Below, in pieces: positions 9,336-16,487 of a DNA stretch of 64,000 nucleotides. The position numbers were made by a program, and so were the translations under genes. The stretch comes from DASUPK01 sp963797265 (lineage in GTDB: Bacteria > Actinomycetota > Thermoleophilia > Solirubrobacterales > 70-9). Every line of letters starts with the position of its first letter. Within the stretch, counting starts at the first letter, position 1. Below the pieces are notes generated by a model. The model was not told where the DNA came from, did no database searches, and saw nothing but the letters and a program-made list of their open reading frames with translations. The DNA lies in contig CAWCOY010000003.1 in the NCBI GenBank assembly GCA_963797265.1, positions 1,054,001 to 1,118,000 of the forward strand, read 5' to 3'.

Positions 9336-10595
9336 TCACTCACTGTCGAAGATACGCCGCGTGTCGAGGAGGCCCTCGATCAGGCGGTCGACCTCCTCGC
9401 GGGTGTTGTAGACGGCAAGGCTCGCCCGGGTCGTGGCCGGCACGCCGAGGCGCTGCATCAGCACCTGCGCGCAGTGGTGCCCCGCCCGCACGGCGACGCC
9501 GTGGCGGTCGAGGATCTCGGAGACGTCGTGCGCGTGGACGCCATCCATCGCGAAGGAGACGATCCCGCCACGATCGTCGCCTGCGGGCGGCCCGAAGACC
9601 GTCAGACCCGGCACCTCCGCGATCCGCTCGAGCGTGTACGAGGTCAGCTCAGCCTCCGCGGCGTGGACGCCGGGCAGGCCGAGCTGGTCGAGCCAGCGGA
9701 CTGCCTCGCCGAAGGCGATGGCCTCGCCGATCGCGGGCGTGCCACCCTCGAACTTTGCCGGCAGGTCGGCCCAGGTGATCAGCTCCTTGGAGACCTTGCG
9801 GATCATCGAGCCGCCCCCGATGAAGGGAGGCATCTCCTCGAGCAGCTCGCGCCGGCCGAAGAGCGCTCCGACCCCGGTCGGCCCGTACATCTTGTGCGCC
9901 GTGACCGCGTAGAAGTCCGCTCCGAGCTCGGCCATGTCGAGTTCCAGCTTCGGCCCGGCCTGCGCGCCGTCGACGACCAGCAGGGCGCCGGCCGCGTGCG
10001 CCATCCGGGCGATCTCGGGAATCGGGTTGATCGTTCCGAGCACGTTCGAGACGTGGGCGACGCAGACGAGCTTGGGCCCACGCTCGAGCAGCGACGCGAG
10101 TGCCTCCAGATCGAGCCGGCCCTCGCCGTCGATCGGTGCCCAGTCGAGATCGGCCCCCTTCTCCTGCGCCACCTGGTACCAGGGGACGACGTTGGAGTGG
10201 TGCTCCATCTCGGTGACGATGATCCGGTCCCGCGCCCTGAGGTTGGTCCGGCCCCACGAGTAGGCGACCAGGTTGAGCGCCTCGGTCGCGTTGCGGACGA
10301 AGAGCAGCTCGCGCCGGTCCGCGCCGAGGTGAGACGCCACGATCCGCCTGGCGTCCTCGTAGAGCGTCGTGGCCTCCTCGGAGAGGGTGTGCACGCCGCG
10401 ATGGACGTTGGCGTTGTGCTCGCGGAGGTAGCGGTCGAGTGTCTCGATCACCGCGAGCGGCTTCTGCGCGGTGGCGCCGTTGTCGAGGTAAGCGAGCTGC
10501 TGCCCGTGGACCTCGCGGGCGAGGATCGGGAACTCGCCGCGGATCTCCTCGATGGACCTCGGCAGGGAGGGGGCTGTCGTCGCCGTCGGCTCCAT
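9336..10595 (-). CDS. sufS: Cysteine desulfurase SufS
   Basis: 419 aa, normal length for group-II cysteine desulfurases. This PLP enzyme converts L-cysteine to alanine plus an enzyme persulfide for Fe-S assembly. The PLP lysine sits in VTAHKMYGPTGVG, the active-site Cys in RAGHHCAQVLMQRLG, and cofactor contacts in VRNATEALNLVAYSWG and LVVDGAQAGPKLE. Operon order is sufC-sufS-sufU with short spacers, downstream of the Rrf2 regulator. Cysteine is also the end product of the CysO/CysM genes elsewhere in the window. Confidence 0.96.
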   Translation of the reverse strand: MEPTATTAPSLPRSIEEIRGEFPILAREVHGQQLAYLDNGATAQKPLAVIETLDRYLREHNANVHRGVHTLSEEATTLYEDARRIVASHLGADRRELLFVRNATEALNLVAYSWGRTNLRARDRIIVTEMEHHSNVVPWYQVAQEKGADLDWAPIDGEGRLDLEALASLLERGPKLVCVAHVSNVLGTINPIPEIARMAHAAGALLVVDGAQAGPKLELDMAELGADFYAVTAHKMYGPTGVGALFGRRELLEEMPPFIGGGSMIRKVSKELITWADLPAKFEGGTPAIGEAIAFGEAVRWLDQLGLPGVHAAEAELTSYTLERIAEVPGLTVFGPPAGDDRGGIVSFAMDGVHAHDVSEILDRHGVAVRAGHHCAQVLMQRLGVPATTRASLAVYNTREEVDRLIEGLLDTRRIFDSE

Positions 10596-10605
10596 GCGCT
10601 CTCCG

Positions 10606-11376
10606 TTAGGCCGCGGCTCCAGCCTCGACCTCGTCGCGGATCCAGCCGTAGCCCTTCTCCTCGAGCTGCTCGACCAGCTCGGGGCCGCCCTCCTTGACGA
10701 TGCGGCCGTCGTAGAGAACGTGGACCGCGTTCGGCTTGATGAGGTGGAGGATCCGCTGGTAGTGGGTGATGATCAGGACGCCCATTCCCGGCCCGGCGAA
10801 CTTGTTGACCCCGTCGGCGACGACTCGCAGCGCGTCGATGTCGAGTCCCGAGTCGGTCTCGTCGAGGACCGACATCTCCGGCTGCAGCATCGCCAGCTGC
10901 AGGATCTCCATTCGCTTCTTCTCACCGCCCGAGAAGCCGTCGTTGACGTAGCGGGAAGAGAAATCCTTGGGGATGTTGGTCAGCGCCATCGCCTCCTCCA
11001 TCTCCTTGCGGAAGTCCTTCAGCTTCACCGCTTCCTCGCCGGACGCCTCGCGGTGGGCGTTGAGCGCCATCCGCATGTACTTGGCGACCGTGACGCCCGG
11101 GATAGCCACCGGGTACTGGAACGCCATGAAGAGGCCCATGCGCGAGCGCTCGTCGGGGGCGGTCTCGGTGATGTCCTCGCCCTTGAAGGTGATCGTCCCG
11201 TCGGTGACCTCGAGGCTGGGGTGGCCCATGATCGCGTTGGCCAGGGTCGACTTCCCCGAGCCATTCGGGCCCATCAGGGCGTGGATCGCCCCCTTTTCGA
11301 CGTCGAGGCTGACGCCCTTGAGGATCTCCTTGCCCTCGGCGGTCACGTGCAGGTTGCGGATCTCGAGCTCTGCCAA
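10606..11376 (-). CDS. sufC: Fe-S assembly ATPase SufC
   Basis: 256 aa soluble ABC ATPase of the SufBCD complex. Walker A is GPNGSGKSTLAN, the signature FSGGEKKRMEI, and Walker B/D-loop SVLDETDSGLDIDALR; the ETDSGLD form is diagnostic of SufC. The N-terminus MAELEIRNLHVTAEGKEILK is normal. It is the first enzyme gene after the Rrf2 regulator (32 nt gap) and precedes sufS by 10 nt. Unusually, its partner sufB is not adjacent but about 10 kb away. Confidence 0.96.
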   Translation of the reverse strand: MAELEIRNLHVTAEGKEILKGVSLDVEKGAIHALMGPNGSGKSTLANAIMGHPSLEVTDGTITFKGEDITETAPDERSRMGLFMAFQYPVAIPGVTVAKYMRMALNAHREASGEEAVKLKDFRKEMEEAMALTNIPKDFSSRYVNDGFSGGEKKRMEILQLAMLQPEMSVLDETDSGLDIDALRVVADGVNKFAGPGMGVLIITHYQRILHLIKPNAVHVLYDGRIVKEGGPELVEQLEEKGYGWIRDEVEAGAAA

Positions 11377-11408
11377 TTCGACTCCTGTGGTTGCGGTTGA
11401 AGTTGTCG

Positions 11409-11888
11409 CTACGCGGCGCTGACCGCGGTGGCCCTGGGAGCGGGCGCCGGCGAGTGCTGCTCTGAGAACTCGACCAGCTCTGCGAGCGTCGTCCCGGCGA
11501 GCGCCTTGGTGACGCCGCCCTGCACCCGGGTCCAGAGAAGCTTGGTCGAGCAGGCCTGGTCCCCGTCGGTCTCGTGCGAGCAGGAGACCTTGCCCTCCGG
11601 GTCAGGCTGGAAGCACTCCATCGGAGCGATCGCTCCCTCCAGCGCCTGCACCACCTCGAGCATCTCGATCTGATCGGCGGGGCGGCCGAGGCGGTAGCCG
11701 CCGTGCGCTCCGCGCTGGCTCTCGACCAGCCCGGCCTTGCGCAGCTTGGCGACCAGGTGCTCGAGGTAGGACAGCGGCAGGCGCTCGGACTCCGCCACGG
11801 CGCTCAGCGCCACCGGGGCGCCGTCCTCCTGACGGCCGAGCTCGACCATCAGCCGGACGCCGTACTCGGCTCTGGTGGAAAACAGCAT
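11409..11888 (-). CDS. Rrf2-family Fe-S sensing transcriptional regulator (SUF regulator)
   Basis: 159 aa. The winged helix is at residues 1-65 (FSTRAEYGVRLMVELG, then LPLSYLEHLVAKLRKAGLVES and RGAHGGYRLGRP, an IscR/RirA-like wing). Three cysteines occur in MECFQPDPEGKVSCSHETDGDQAC, split here as MECF, SCSH and QACS, with a nearby His; this matches the cluster-binding pattern of IscR-type regulators. It is divergent from the CapA-like gene and sits at the head of sufC-sufS-sufU, so it probably controls that operon in response to Fe-S status. Regulation is inferred from position and fold. Confidence 0.88.
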   Translation of the reverse strand: MLFSTRAEYGVRLMVELGRQEDGAPVALSAVAESERLPLSYLEHLVAKLRKAGLVESQRGAHGGYRLGRPADQIEMLEVVQALEGAIAPMECFQPDPEGKVSCSHETDGDQACSTKLLWTRVQGGVTKALAGTTLAELVEFSEQHSPAPAPRATAVSAA

Positions 11889-11913
11889 CGCCAGGAAATC
11901 CTAGCGGAGAGGT

Positions 11914-11930
11914 CGGTTATGGCGGTTATG
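11914..11930. promoter_or_regulatory. Direct repeat in the Rrf2 / CapA divergent promoter
   Basis: CGGTTATG occurs twice (11914-11921 and 11923-11930), one base apart, between the start codons of the Rrf2 regulator (11888, minus) and the CapA-like gene (11951, plus). Such a short tandem site in a 62-bp divergent promoter could be the regulator's operator or a pair of promoter elements. Function is inferred only from position. Confidence 0.35.
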
Positions 11931-11950
11931 CCCGGTGCAACGCTTGCCGG

Positions 11951-12934
11951 GTGGCACCGACGATCGGACTGCTCGGAGACGTGCTGCTCGGTCGCGCTGT
12001 GGCCGAGCGCCTGGCGGATGTCCCGCCGGAGGAGGTCTGGTCGCCGGAGCTGCGCAAGCTTTGCCTGGCCAGCGATCTCCTCATTTGCAACCTCGAATGC
12101 TGCATCTCCGAGCGGGGCGACCGCACGACTCGGATCCGCAGCAAGCCGTTCTTCTTCCGCGGACCGCCAGAGGCGGTGGAGTCGCTGCGGGCGATAGGCG
12201 TGGCATCGGTCGGGCTGGCGAACAACCATGCCCTCGACTACGAGGACCTGGCGTTGCTCGACACTCTGGATGTGCTCGACCAGGCGGGAATCGACGCGGC
12301 TGGCGCCGGACGCGACCGGGAAGCCGCACGCAGAGGTGTAGTCGTCGAGGCGGACATCGGTCGCGTGGGCCTAGTGGCGGTCGCCGATCACCCACATGAG
12401 TACGCCGCGGAAGACGACGAGCCGGGCATCGCCTACGCGGACCTGGCCCGAGGTATGCCGGATTGGCTGAGGGCCGAGTTGGGACGGCTGCGCGAGGAGT
12501 GTGACCTGGTCATCGCCTTCCCCCATTGGGGTCCGAACATGAACCCGAACACCGCGCCGTGGCAGGCCAGGGCCGCCGCCGAGATGGTGGACGCCGGCGC
12601 GCACCTGGTGGCAGGCCACTCCGCGCACGTCTTCCACGGCATTGGTTGGCAGGGCGGCGCACCGCTGCTGTTCGACCTCGGCGACGCGCTCGACGACTAC
12701 GCCGTCGACCCCAGGCTGCGCAACGACCTCGGGGTCCTGGCACTCTGGCGTCCCGCCAGCGAGGAGGCGCTGCTTGAGCTGGTCGGCCTGCACCTCGACT
12801 ACTGCCGCACGGATCTCGCCTCCGGCGATGACGCGGACTGGATCGCCGGCAGGCTCGAGGACGCCTGCCCGCCGCTGGGGAGCACCGTCGAGCGAGTGGC
12901 CGAGCAGCGGTTTCGGATCATCCGTCGACGTTGA
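11951..12934 (+). CDS. CapA-family metallophosphatase-like protein
   Basis: 327 aa, with the CapA/PgsA pattern: GLLGDVLLGRAVAERL near the N-terminus, DLLICNLECCIS, VGLANNHALDYEDLALLDTL, LVIAFPHWGPNMN and AGHSAHVFHGIG. These hold the Asp, Asn, His residues of a calcineurin-like metal site. Family members act in poly-gamma-glutamate or capsule synthesis, but many soluble relatives such as this one (no signal or membrane anchor seen) are uncharacterised. The start is GTG at 11951. It stands alone between the Rrf2 gene and the PPOX gene. Confidence 0.83.
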   Translation: MAPTIGLLGDVLLGRAVAERLADVPPEEVWSPELRKLCLASDLLICNLECCISERGDRTTRIRSKPFFFRGPPEAVESLRAIGVASVGLANNHALDYEDLALLDTLDVLDQAGIDAAGAGRDREAARRGVVVEADIGRVGLVAVADHPHEYAAEDDEPGIAYADLARGMPDWLRAELGRLREECDLVIAFPHWGPNMNPNTAPWQARAAAEMVDAGAHLVAGHSAHVFHGIGWQGGAPLLFDLGDALDDYAVDPRLRNDLGVLALWRPASEEALLELVGLHLDYCRTDLASGDDADWIAGRLEDACPPLGSTVERVAEQRFRIIRRR

Positions 12935-12960
12935 ATGCCCGGTCGAGGCCGAGTACCTCG

Positions 12961-13371
12961 CTAGGTACGACTTGAGCCTTCGACAACCGTCCGGGAGTGG
13001 CGCTCCGTGAAGTCCTCGCTTTCCAGGCCCCATGAAACGATTCGTTCAGGGTGGATGCGAATCAGCGACCGCTCGCCCGCGATCGCCTCCGCAGGCCCAC
13101 GCACCTCGATGCCGCGCGGCTGCCAGGGATCGGTGCTGACCAGGTCGTCGATCACGATCGCGGCCCGGCCGCTGCGCCGGACATCTCGGAATTTCTTCGT
13201 CCGGGCGGGGTCCGCGCCGCCGACGTCGATCGTGTCGAGCTCGGCGTTGAAACGCCATCCAACCGGTACGACATGAGGCGTGCCGTCCCTGCCGACGGTT
13301 GCGATTCGCGCCAGCCGCTCCGGCCTCCGTTCGCCGAGATACTCGAGTTCGTTCTGGGTGAATGCACTCAT
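12961..13371 (-). CDS. PPOX-class (split beta-barrel) flavin/F420-dependent oxidoreductase
   Basis: 136 aa. The split-barrel pattern LARIATVGRDGTPHVVPVGW followed by TKKFRDVRRSGRAAIVIDDL and RGIEVRGPAEAI is that of pyridoxamine-phosphate-oxidase-like proteins, in actinobacteria often F420-dependent reductases of the PPOX class. Cofactor and substrate cannot be told from the sequence. Its ATG shares one base with the TGA of the upstream MarR gene, so the two form one transcription unit and the regulator may respond to the substrate of this enzyme. Confidence 0.82.
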   Translation of the reverse strand: MSAFTQNELEYLGERRPERLARIATVGRDGTPHVVPVGWRFNAELDTIDVGGADPARTKKFRDVRRSGRAAIVIDDLVSTDPWQPRGIEVRGPAEAIAGERSLIRIHPERIVSWGLESEDFTERHSRTVVEGSSRT

Positions 13372-13805
13372 CAGCTCACTCCTGCCGTTGTCACGTCCTT
13401 GAATTGCGTTCTCCGCGCGACCACCCCGCGCAGCACGTCCCTGAACTGCGCGTAGGTCTTGCCACCGACCTCACTCGCATGTCGCGCCTCGATGTCGGCG
13501 ATGATCTGATCGCCGAGCAGGACCTGATCGAGACCGCGCTGAGTGGGGAAGATCAGCTTCGCGCGACGGTCCGCGGGGTCCGGGCGCCGCTCGACGTAGC
13601 CGAGCTCCTCGAGCTCGTCGACGAGCCGCCCGATGATCTGCTTGTGGCGGCCGGAGAGGCGCGCGAGCTCCGTCGCCCGGACGCCGTCCTCGTCGAGGAA
13701 GGCGAGTACGGCGCCGTGACGCGGATGGAGATCGTCGTAGCCGGCCTCCGCGAGGCGTTCGAAAAGCTCGTCCTGCAGCGAGAACAGCAGGCGAGTCGCA
13801 AGCAC
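13371..13805 (-). CDS. MarR-family transcriptional regulator
   Basis: 144 aa, a winged-helix dimer: DLHPRHGAVLAFLDEDGVRATELARLSG (helix-turn-helix entry), KQIIGRLVDELEELGYVER (recognition helix) and RPDPADRRAKLIFPT (the MarR wing motif). The start is GTG at 13805; a stop lies 11 codons upstream and no better start exists. It is divergent from htpX across 166 bp that hold a 16-bp tandem repeat, a candidate operator. It is overlapped at its 3' end by the PPOX oxidoreductase gene. Confidence 0.85.
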   Translation of the reverse strand: MLATRLLFSLQDELFERLAEAGYDDLHPRHGAVLAFLDEDGVRATELARLSGRHKQIIGRLVDELEELGYVERRPDPADRRAKLIFPTQRGLDQVLLGDQIIADIEARHASEVGGKTYAQFRDVLRGVVARRTQFKDVTTAGVS

Positions 13806-13874
13806 GCCGAGGTCCGGGTTCCATTCCTGGCGCTCTCAGCGCCTCTTGGTCGTAGTCACAGCACAAGACAGTAG

Positions 13875-13906
13875 CAAAACGTGACGATCTCAAACAGTGA
13901 CGAACT
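13875..13906. promoter_or_regulatory. 16-bp tandem direct repeat between marR-type gene and htpX
   Basis: Two adjacent 16-bp units, CAAAACGTGACGATCT and CAAACAGTGACGAACT, match at 13 of 16 positions with GTGACGA fixed. They lie in the divergent region between the MarR regulator (start 13805) and htpX (start 13972). A 16-bp period puts both on nearly the same face after one and a half turns, as expected for cooperative binding. A regulator site is inferred. Confidence 0.4.
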
Positions 13907-13971
13907 CTCATCCGCCGTTCAACCACGTGCGTATACTCGCTGCAGGCTTTGTCATTCAAAGGAGACGATCG

Positions 13972-14832
13972 ATGACCACTACAAAGCGTTCCAACTTCGG
14001 CGCGGCGCTCCGCACGACGCTGCTCCTGGCAGGACTCGGCGGACTGCTCGTCGTCATCGGCGCGCTGATCGGCGGGCCACAGGGGGCGCTCGGCTTCCTC
14101 GTCATCGCGCTGGTGATCAACCTGATCTTCTATTGGTTCAGCGACAAGATCGCGCTGAAGGCCGCTCGCGCCCAGCCGGTCTCCGAGCAGGACGATCCGC
14201 GCCTCTACCAGATGGTCCGCGAGCTCACCACGCGCGCCGGGCTGCCGATGCCGAAGCTCTACGTGATTCCCCAGGAACAGCCGAACGCATTCGCCACCGG
14301 CCGCAACCCGAATCACTCGGCCGTCGCGGTCACGGCGGGGATCCGCAAGCTGCTCTCGGAGGACGAGCTGCGCGGGGTCCTCGCGCACGAGCTCGGCCAC
14401 GTCCGCAACCGCGACATCCTGCTGACCTCGGTCGCCTCGGCGATCGGCTCGGCGATCACCTGGATCGCCTACACGCTGCTCTGGTTCGGCGGGGATGACG
14501 ACTCGCCCCTTGGGGCGATCGGGGCCATCGCACTGGTCCTGCTCGCGCCGCTTGCGGCCGGGATCATCCAGATGGCGATCTCGCGGCAGCGCGAGTTCTC
14601 CGCGGACGCGACCGGCGCCGAGATTTGCGGCAATCCGGAGTCGCTCGCTTCCGCCCTGCTGCGGCTCGAGGCAGGCTCCCAGGCGATCCCGATGCAGGTC
14701 AACCAAGCCGCGGAGCCGCTCTACATCGTCAAGCCGTTCAGCGGCGGCGGCTTCGCCAGCCTGTTCTCCACGCATCCGCCGATCGAGGAGCGGGTCCGCC
14801 GGCTCCGCCAGATGCGTCCGAGCATCGGCTAA
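13972..14832 (+). CDS. htpX: HtpX-like membrane zinc metalloprotease
   Basis: 286 aa M48 protease of the cytoplasmic membrane that degrades damaged membrane proteins. The zinc site is HELGHVRNRD (HExxH), with the third ligand Glu in SRQREFSADATGAEI. Two N-terminal segments (LLLAGLGGLLVVIGALIGG, LGFLVIALVINLIFYWF) and two central ones (around residues 160-205) span the membrane. NAFATGRNPNHSAVAVT is characteristic. The start ATG at 13972 is chosen over the longer frame because AAAGGAG lies 7 nt upstream. The cupin gene follows by 5 nt, likely the same transcript. Confidence 0.93.
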   Translation: MTTTKRSNFGAALRTTLLLAGLGGLLVVIGALIGGPQGALGFLVIALVINLIFYWFSDKIALKAARAQPVSEQDDPRLYQMVRELTTRAGLPMPKLYVIPQEQPNAFATGRNPNHSAVAVTAGIRKLLSEDELRGVLAHELGHVRNRDILLTSVASAIGSAITWIAYTLLWFGGDDDSPLGAIGAIALVLLAPLAAGIIQMAISRQREFSADATGAEICGNPESLASALLRLEAGSQAIPMQVNQAAEPLYIVKPFSGGGFASLFSTHPPIEERVRRLRQMRPSIG

Positions 14833-14837
14833 GGACG

Positions 14838-15281
14838 ATGGCATATCGAGTTCTGAGTTCGAGGGACGCCTTCTGGCGTCCCTCGAACCAGATGAGGGTC
14901 GAGAACACCGACCTCGCCAAGCAGCTCGAGGCAGAGACGCTCGGGGCGCGGTTCTGGCGTCTGCGTCCCGGTCAGGCGTCGACCAAGCACCGGCACCCCG
15001 AGACGCATGAGCTCTACGTCCTGATCGAGGGCGAGGGCCGGATGCGGGTCGACGACGAGCTGCTCACGCTCGACCCGCTCTCGGCCGTGCTGGTCGAGCC
15101 GGAGCATGTGAGACAGGTCTTCAACGACACCGAGGCCGATGCCCTCTGGCTGATCGTGAGCGCACCGCGCGAGGGCGTGACGAGCACGCTCGAGATGAGC
15201 GAGGAACAGCTCGCCGCCATGTATCCGGACGGGCCGAAGGCACTTCCCCCGGAGCTGGGCGGCGGTTCGCTGACCGACTGA
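14838..15281 (+). CDS. Cupin-domain protein
   Basis: 147 aa single-domain cupin. The first metal motif is in STKHRHPETHELYVLIEGEGRM (G-x5-H-x-H-x4-E type) and the second in LVEPEHVRQVFNDTEADALW (only one His kept). ATG 14838 has AAGGA just upstream; 5 nt separate it from htpX. Cupins bind metals and small molecules in many roles (isomerases, dioxygenases, sensors), so no function is assigned. Confidence 0.78.
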   Translation: MAYRVLSSRDAFWRPSNQMRVENTDLAKQLEAETLGARFWRLRPGQASTKHRHPETHELYVLIEGEGRMRVDDELLTLDPLSAVLVEPEHVRQVFNDTEADALWLIVSAPREGVTSTLEMSEEQLAAMYPDGPKALPPELGGGSLTD

Positions 15282-15336
15282 TCTCCCGATCGGGGTGGCT
15301 CATCGGCGGACCCGGCGCGTGCCTACACTGCCGCGA

Positions 15337-15951
15337 ATGGGTTCGGCCGTGGAGATCGAGAGTCCCAATTACGCGAAGTTCCAGACGAGCAATCCCGTCG
15401 TCAGGCGGTTGATAGATCGGTTCTACGCGACGCTGGGGTCGGTCGTCAGCACCCTCGAGTACGACTCGCTTCTCGATGCCGGCTGCGGTGAGGGAGAGAC
15501 CATTGCCCGGCTGGCAGGGCGTCTGCCCGATCGAGTCGCGGGTGTTGACATTCGGGCGGATTGCGTCGCCTACACGGGCCGCAGGTTTCCTGGGATGGAG
15601 GTGTCCCAGCAGGACGTCCGCGAGCTGCCGTTTGCCTCGGGAGCATTCGATCTCGTGATCTGCCTCGAGGTGCTCGAGCACTTGGACGAGCCCGCGGCGG
15701 CACTCTCCGAGCTGTCCAGGGTGAGCCGTCGTGACCTCGTGATCTCCGTACCTCACGAGCCCTGGTTCCGGATCGGGAGTCTGATTCGCGGAAAGCACCT
15801 GAGCCGTCTCGGGAACCACCCCGAGCACCTCCAGCAATGGAGCCGGCGAAAGCTCGAGGCGTTCCTGGCGCCGCGGGTCGAGGTGGTCAGCCTGACGGGG
15901 TCCTTCCCGTGGCAGATCGCCCACTGCCGCTCCCGCTCGGATCCGGTCTAG
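15337..15951 (+). CDS. SAM-dependent methyltransferase, class I
   Basis: 204 aa. The Rossmann SAM site is SLLDAGCGEGETIARLAGRL (motif I), followed by VAGVDIRADCV, VSQQDVRELPFASGAFDLVI and LEVLEHLDEPAAALSEL, a Methyltransf_11 pattern. The acceptor is unknown. ATG 15337 gives a start just before EIESPNYAKFQTSNPVVRRL, an N-terminus seen in methyltransferases acting on lipids or sugars. It ends 68 bp before the rhodanese-CysO operon and its stop is well upstream of the inverted repeat at 15972. Confidence 0.83.
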   Translation: MGSAVEIESPNYAKFQTSNPVVRRLIDRFYATLGSVVSTLEYDSLLDAGCGEGETIARLAGRLPDRVAGVDIRADCVAYTGRRFPGMEVSQQDVRELPFASGAFDLVICLEVLEHLDEPAAALSELSRVSRRDLVISVPHEPWFRIGSLIRGKHLSRLGNHPEHLQQWSRRKLEAFLAPRVEVVSLTGSFPWQIAHCRSRSDPV

Positions 15952-15971
15952 CCTGGCCTCGTTCCGACTAT

Positions 15972-15983
15972 ACTTCTTGAAGT
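15972..15983. promoter_or_regulatory. Inverted repeat upstream of the rhodanese-E1-CysO operon
   Basis: ACTTCTTGAAGT is a perfect palindrome of arms ACTTC/GAAGT around TT, 37 bp before the ATG of the rhodanese gene, in an AT-richer stretch. A related ACTTC(7)GAAGT site lies at 47197-47213 just before cysM. Both operons encode parts of the same cysteine pathway, so a shared regulator is suggested. Which protein binds is unknown. Confidence 0.5.
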
Positions 15984-16019
15984 TATGAAACCCGATCAGG
16001 ATTTGGGATATTTGAGACG

Positions 16020-16487
16020 ATGAGTGCTGTGGAGATGCCCCGCAAGTACGTCCCACCGCCCCTCGAGCTGGTCAAGAGCCGGATCGAGGAGCTTCTGCCT
16101 CCCGCTGCACAGGAGGAGATCGAGGCTGGAAACGCGGTCCTGATCGACGTCCGCGACCCCGAGCGCTACGAGGCCGGGCACCTGAGGGGCGCCGCGAACG
16201 TGCCGGCCGGCGAAAGCGCCCGGGACGCTCACGAGGCCGATTACGCCGCGGCGATCGAGCATGCGGGCGCCGGCCGCGACGATCGGATCATCCTGGTCTG
16301 CGGCCAGGGCAACCGCTCGGCGCGGACCGCGGATGCGCTCCGCAACGAACACGGCTTCACCAACGTCGCGTCAATCATCGGCGGATCGAAGCTCTGGAGC
16401 GATCTCGGATATCCGACCGAGGGAGAGATCGCGGTCGGCGACGAGGAGGCCGAGACACACTTGGAAGGTGAGGAGGACACGACCTGA
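16020..16487 (+). CDS. Single-domain rhodanese-like sulfurtransferase
   Basis: 155 aa. One rhodanese domain: VLIDVRDPERYEAGHLRGAAN, then ILVCGQGNRSARTADALR with the active-site Cys followed by a six-residue loop, and IIGGSKLWSDLGYP at the end. A persulfide carrier role is expected. It overlaps the next gene by one base (TGATG), so it probably feeds sulfur to the E1-like enzyme or CysO. The acidic C-terminal tail is unusual. Confidence 0.9.
   Translation: MSAVEMPRKYVPPPLELVKSRIEELLPPAAQEEIEAGNAVLIDVRDPERYEAGHLRGAANVPAGESARDAHEADYAAAIEHAGAGRDDRIILVCGQGNRSARTADALRNEHGFTNVASIIGGSKLWSDLGYPTEGEIAVGDEEAETHLEGEEDTT

Noticed and set aside
8937..10697. 586-codon plus-strand frame across sufU and sufS
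   Set aside because: Same effect; both minus-strand genes have complete catalytic motifs.
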